From Thermoplasmata archaeon (lineage in GTDB: Archaea; Thermoplasmatota; Thermoplasmata; Thermoplasmatales; Thermoplasmataceae), in assembly GCA_021835265.1 (NCBI GenBank), contig JAKBQK010000574.1:1-6077 (forward strand): DNA of 6,077 nt, given 5' to 3'. Below, piece after piece: positions 5,125-6,077 of this stretch (position 1 is its first letter; each line of letters opens with the position of its first letter). The translations under genes were made by a program, and so were the position numbers. The notes below the pieces were generated by a model that was not told the origin of the DNA, did no database searches, and saw only the letters and a list, made by a program, of their open reading frames with translations.

Positions 5125-5835
5125 ATGCAGAATATTGCAGATTCAGGAGATATTGAGGTTAGGATTAGACTGCTATTAGGCCAATTCCCAAATTCATTGA
5201 GGCTTAACACACCTTATAAGTATTGGTTACGAATGTGTGACAATAGATTATGGGAAGAAATCGTTCTCTGCATATTATCTAGTAATATAAATTTCGAAAC
5301 TGCCTATTCAGCACTATTGCAATTAATCAATCGAGAACTTATAGACTACAATTCCTTTACAGAAATTACCCCAGATAGAATTCTCAAAGAATTGAGGAGG
5401 TCTATTTATCTACCAAAAAAAAGAAACGATGAGTTTAGGGTGTATAGATATCCCAGTTTGCGGGCAAAACATCTGTATAAGTCAGGGTTGGTGATTAGAG
5501 ATAGATATGGCGGACTTCATATCCTCTTGGCCGAATTCGATGAAATCGATGAACTCAGAGCCGAAATTGTAAGATTTCTACCAGGAATTGGAATGAAAGA
5601 GGCCTCAATGTTTTTGAAAAATATTGGTTTCTCTGATCGATTGGCCGTATTGGATAGTCATGTAATGAGATTTTTGTTCCCAGATTTCTACTCGCACAAC
5701 CAAAAAAGAATTCTTTCTCAAAAAGCATATCTTAATGTTGAAAGGAAATTTCTCGATTTATCCGATAAGATTGGAATTTCACCTAGGTTGCTTGATAGCT
5801 TGCTATGGCATTATGCTAGGGAGGGAACGTATTGA
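5125..5835 (+). CDS. Ogg2-type 8-oxoguanine DNA glycosylase/AP lyase (OGG/Cap11-like)
   Basis: This 236-residue protein is an HhH-GPD superfamily base-excision enzyme. The helix-hairpin-helix LPGIGMKEASMFLKNIG (152-168) carries the candidate catalytic lysine K158 in the GMKEAS context typical of the archaeal/bacterial Ogg2 family. The downstream catalytic aspartate is D177 in AVLDSHV. An upstream LCILSSN segment (48-54) and the C-terminal LLDSLLWHYAREG (222-234) also match the family layout. Length is slightly above the usual 205-215. Such enzymes flip out and cleave an oxidised purine and nick the strand through a Schiff base. With both catalytic residues kept it should be active. It starts at ATG 5125, near-leaderless. 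Its TGA overlaps the TTG of queC (TTGA) and its last codons supply queC's ribosome binding site, so the two are coupled. OGG beside TGT and QueC is the ancillary trio of type IV CBASS (this member is called Cap11). The alternative is removal of a modified or unmodified guanine in a DNA-modification system. Confidence 0.8.
   Translation: MQNIADSGDIEVRIRLLLGQFPNSLRLNTPYKYWLRMCDNRLWEEIVLCILSSNINFETAYSALLQLINRELIDYNSFTEITPDRILKELRRSIYLPKKRNDEFRVYRYPSLRAKHLYKSGLVIRDRYGGLHILLAEFDEIDELRAEIVRFLPGIGMKEASMFLKNIGFSDRLAVLDSHVMRFLFPDFYSHNQKRILSQKAYLNVERKFLDLSDKIGISPRLLDSLLWHYAREGTY
5818..5826 (+). promoter_or_regulatory. strong ribosome binding site deciding the TTG start of queC
   Basis: AGGGAGGGA ends 5 bases before TTG 5832 and lies within the last codons of the glycosylase gene. 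It supports the TTG start, which gives the PP-loop protein its normal short N-terminus. Confidence 0.75.
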
Positions 5836-6077
5836 AGGTTGTATGTTTAGTATCGGGGGGACTTGATTCCTCATCAATGATGCTTTTACTGAAAAAGTAT
5901 GGTTATGAAATTTATCCACTACACATTAATTATGGCCATAGAGCAGAAGAAAAAGAGTGGAACTCTTGCCAGAGAATTGCTGATGTAATTGATTCAAACA
6001 AACCGCATAAAATCGATATTTTTGGATTAGAAGTCATTCATAGTAGTTTGTTAAATGATAATTTGGATATGGTTAAG
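5832..6077 (+). CDS. QueC-family 7-deazaguanine synthase (Cap9-like), 3' truncated by window
   Basis: Only the first 82 codons are present. The protein opens with the ATP pyrophosphatase PP-loop VSGGLDSSS (7-15). It continues with PLHINYGHRAEEKEW (29-43), the counterpart of the (D/N)YGQRH-x-E segment of QueC. Canonical QueC uses ATP and ammonia to turn 7-carboxy-7-deazaguanine into preQ0. QueC relatives in immune systems include Cap9 of type IV CBASS and QatC. Cap9 is reported to conjugate the deazaguanine to a protein instead of making preQ0. The zinc-binding Cys cluster that separates a complete QueC from variants would lie beyond the window, so the choice cannot be made here. The TTG start overlaps the glycosylase stop by TTGA. 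A QueF-like reductase in the same cluster would consume the preQ0 that a true QueC makes. Confidence 0.85.
   Translation, partial: MKVVCLVSGGLDSSSMMLLLKKYGYEIYPLHINYGHRAEEKEWNSCQRIADVIDSNKPHKIDIFGLEVIHSSLLNDNLDMVK

Noticed and set aside
1..6077. CRISPR array, insertion sequence ends or rRNA
   Set aside because: No spaced direct repeats, no terminal inverted repeats flanking a transposase, and no rRNA-like sequence were seen on either strand.

Overview
The window is AT-rich archaeal DNA, probably from Thermoplasmata or a related euryarchaeal lineage. The lineage is inferred, not demonstrated. The archaeal reading rests on three things. First genes of transcription units have a TATA-like box about 25-30 bases before the start codon and almost no leader (positions 1953, 3400, 5125). 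Internal genes instead use strong purine-rich ribosome binding sites and overlapping GTGA/TTGA junctions. TTG and GTG starts are common. A tRNA-Glu(CTC) gene of archaeal type opens the window.

Layout. 51-125: tRNA-Glu. 126-341: AT-rich spacer. 342-1192 (minus): a two-gene unit of a 74-residue unknown and a 189-residue protein whose C-terminal third resembles the COMM domain of eukaryotic COMMD proteins. 1196-1732 (plus): a broken ORF with an in-frame stop, whose reading frame begins only 3 bases from the divergent minus-strand start. 1953-2947 (plus): a small three-helix membrane protein overlapping, by 4 bases, a soluble protein with a C-terminal J domain. 2948-3399: non-coding or decayed DNA. 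3400-6077: a 7-deazaguanine gene cluster that runs off the right edge.

The cluster is the main interest. In order it holds a QueF-family nitrile reductase, a divergent TGT-family transglycosylase (DpdA/Cap10-like), a convergent minus-strand MazG-like mini-protein, an Ogg2-type 8-oxoguanine DNA glycosylase, and the first 82 codons of a QueC-family PP-loop synthase. The glycosylase and queC overlap by 4 bases. TGT + OGG + QueC is the ancillary gene set that defines type IV CBASS anti-phage systems. QueF + TGT-like + QueC is also what is expected of a system that puts a 7-deazaguanine such as preQ1 into DNA. No CD-NTase or CBASS effector is visible, so the window alone cannot decide. The genes past base 6077 would.

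Other points worth a second look are the apparent COMM-domain protein in a prokaryote with a possible -1 frame extension, a tRNA carrying C at the normally invariant T-loop position 55, and the membrane protein/J-protein pair.
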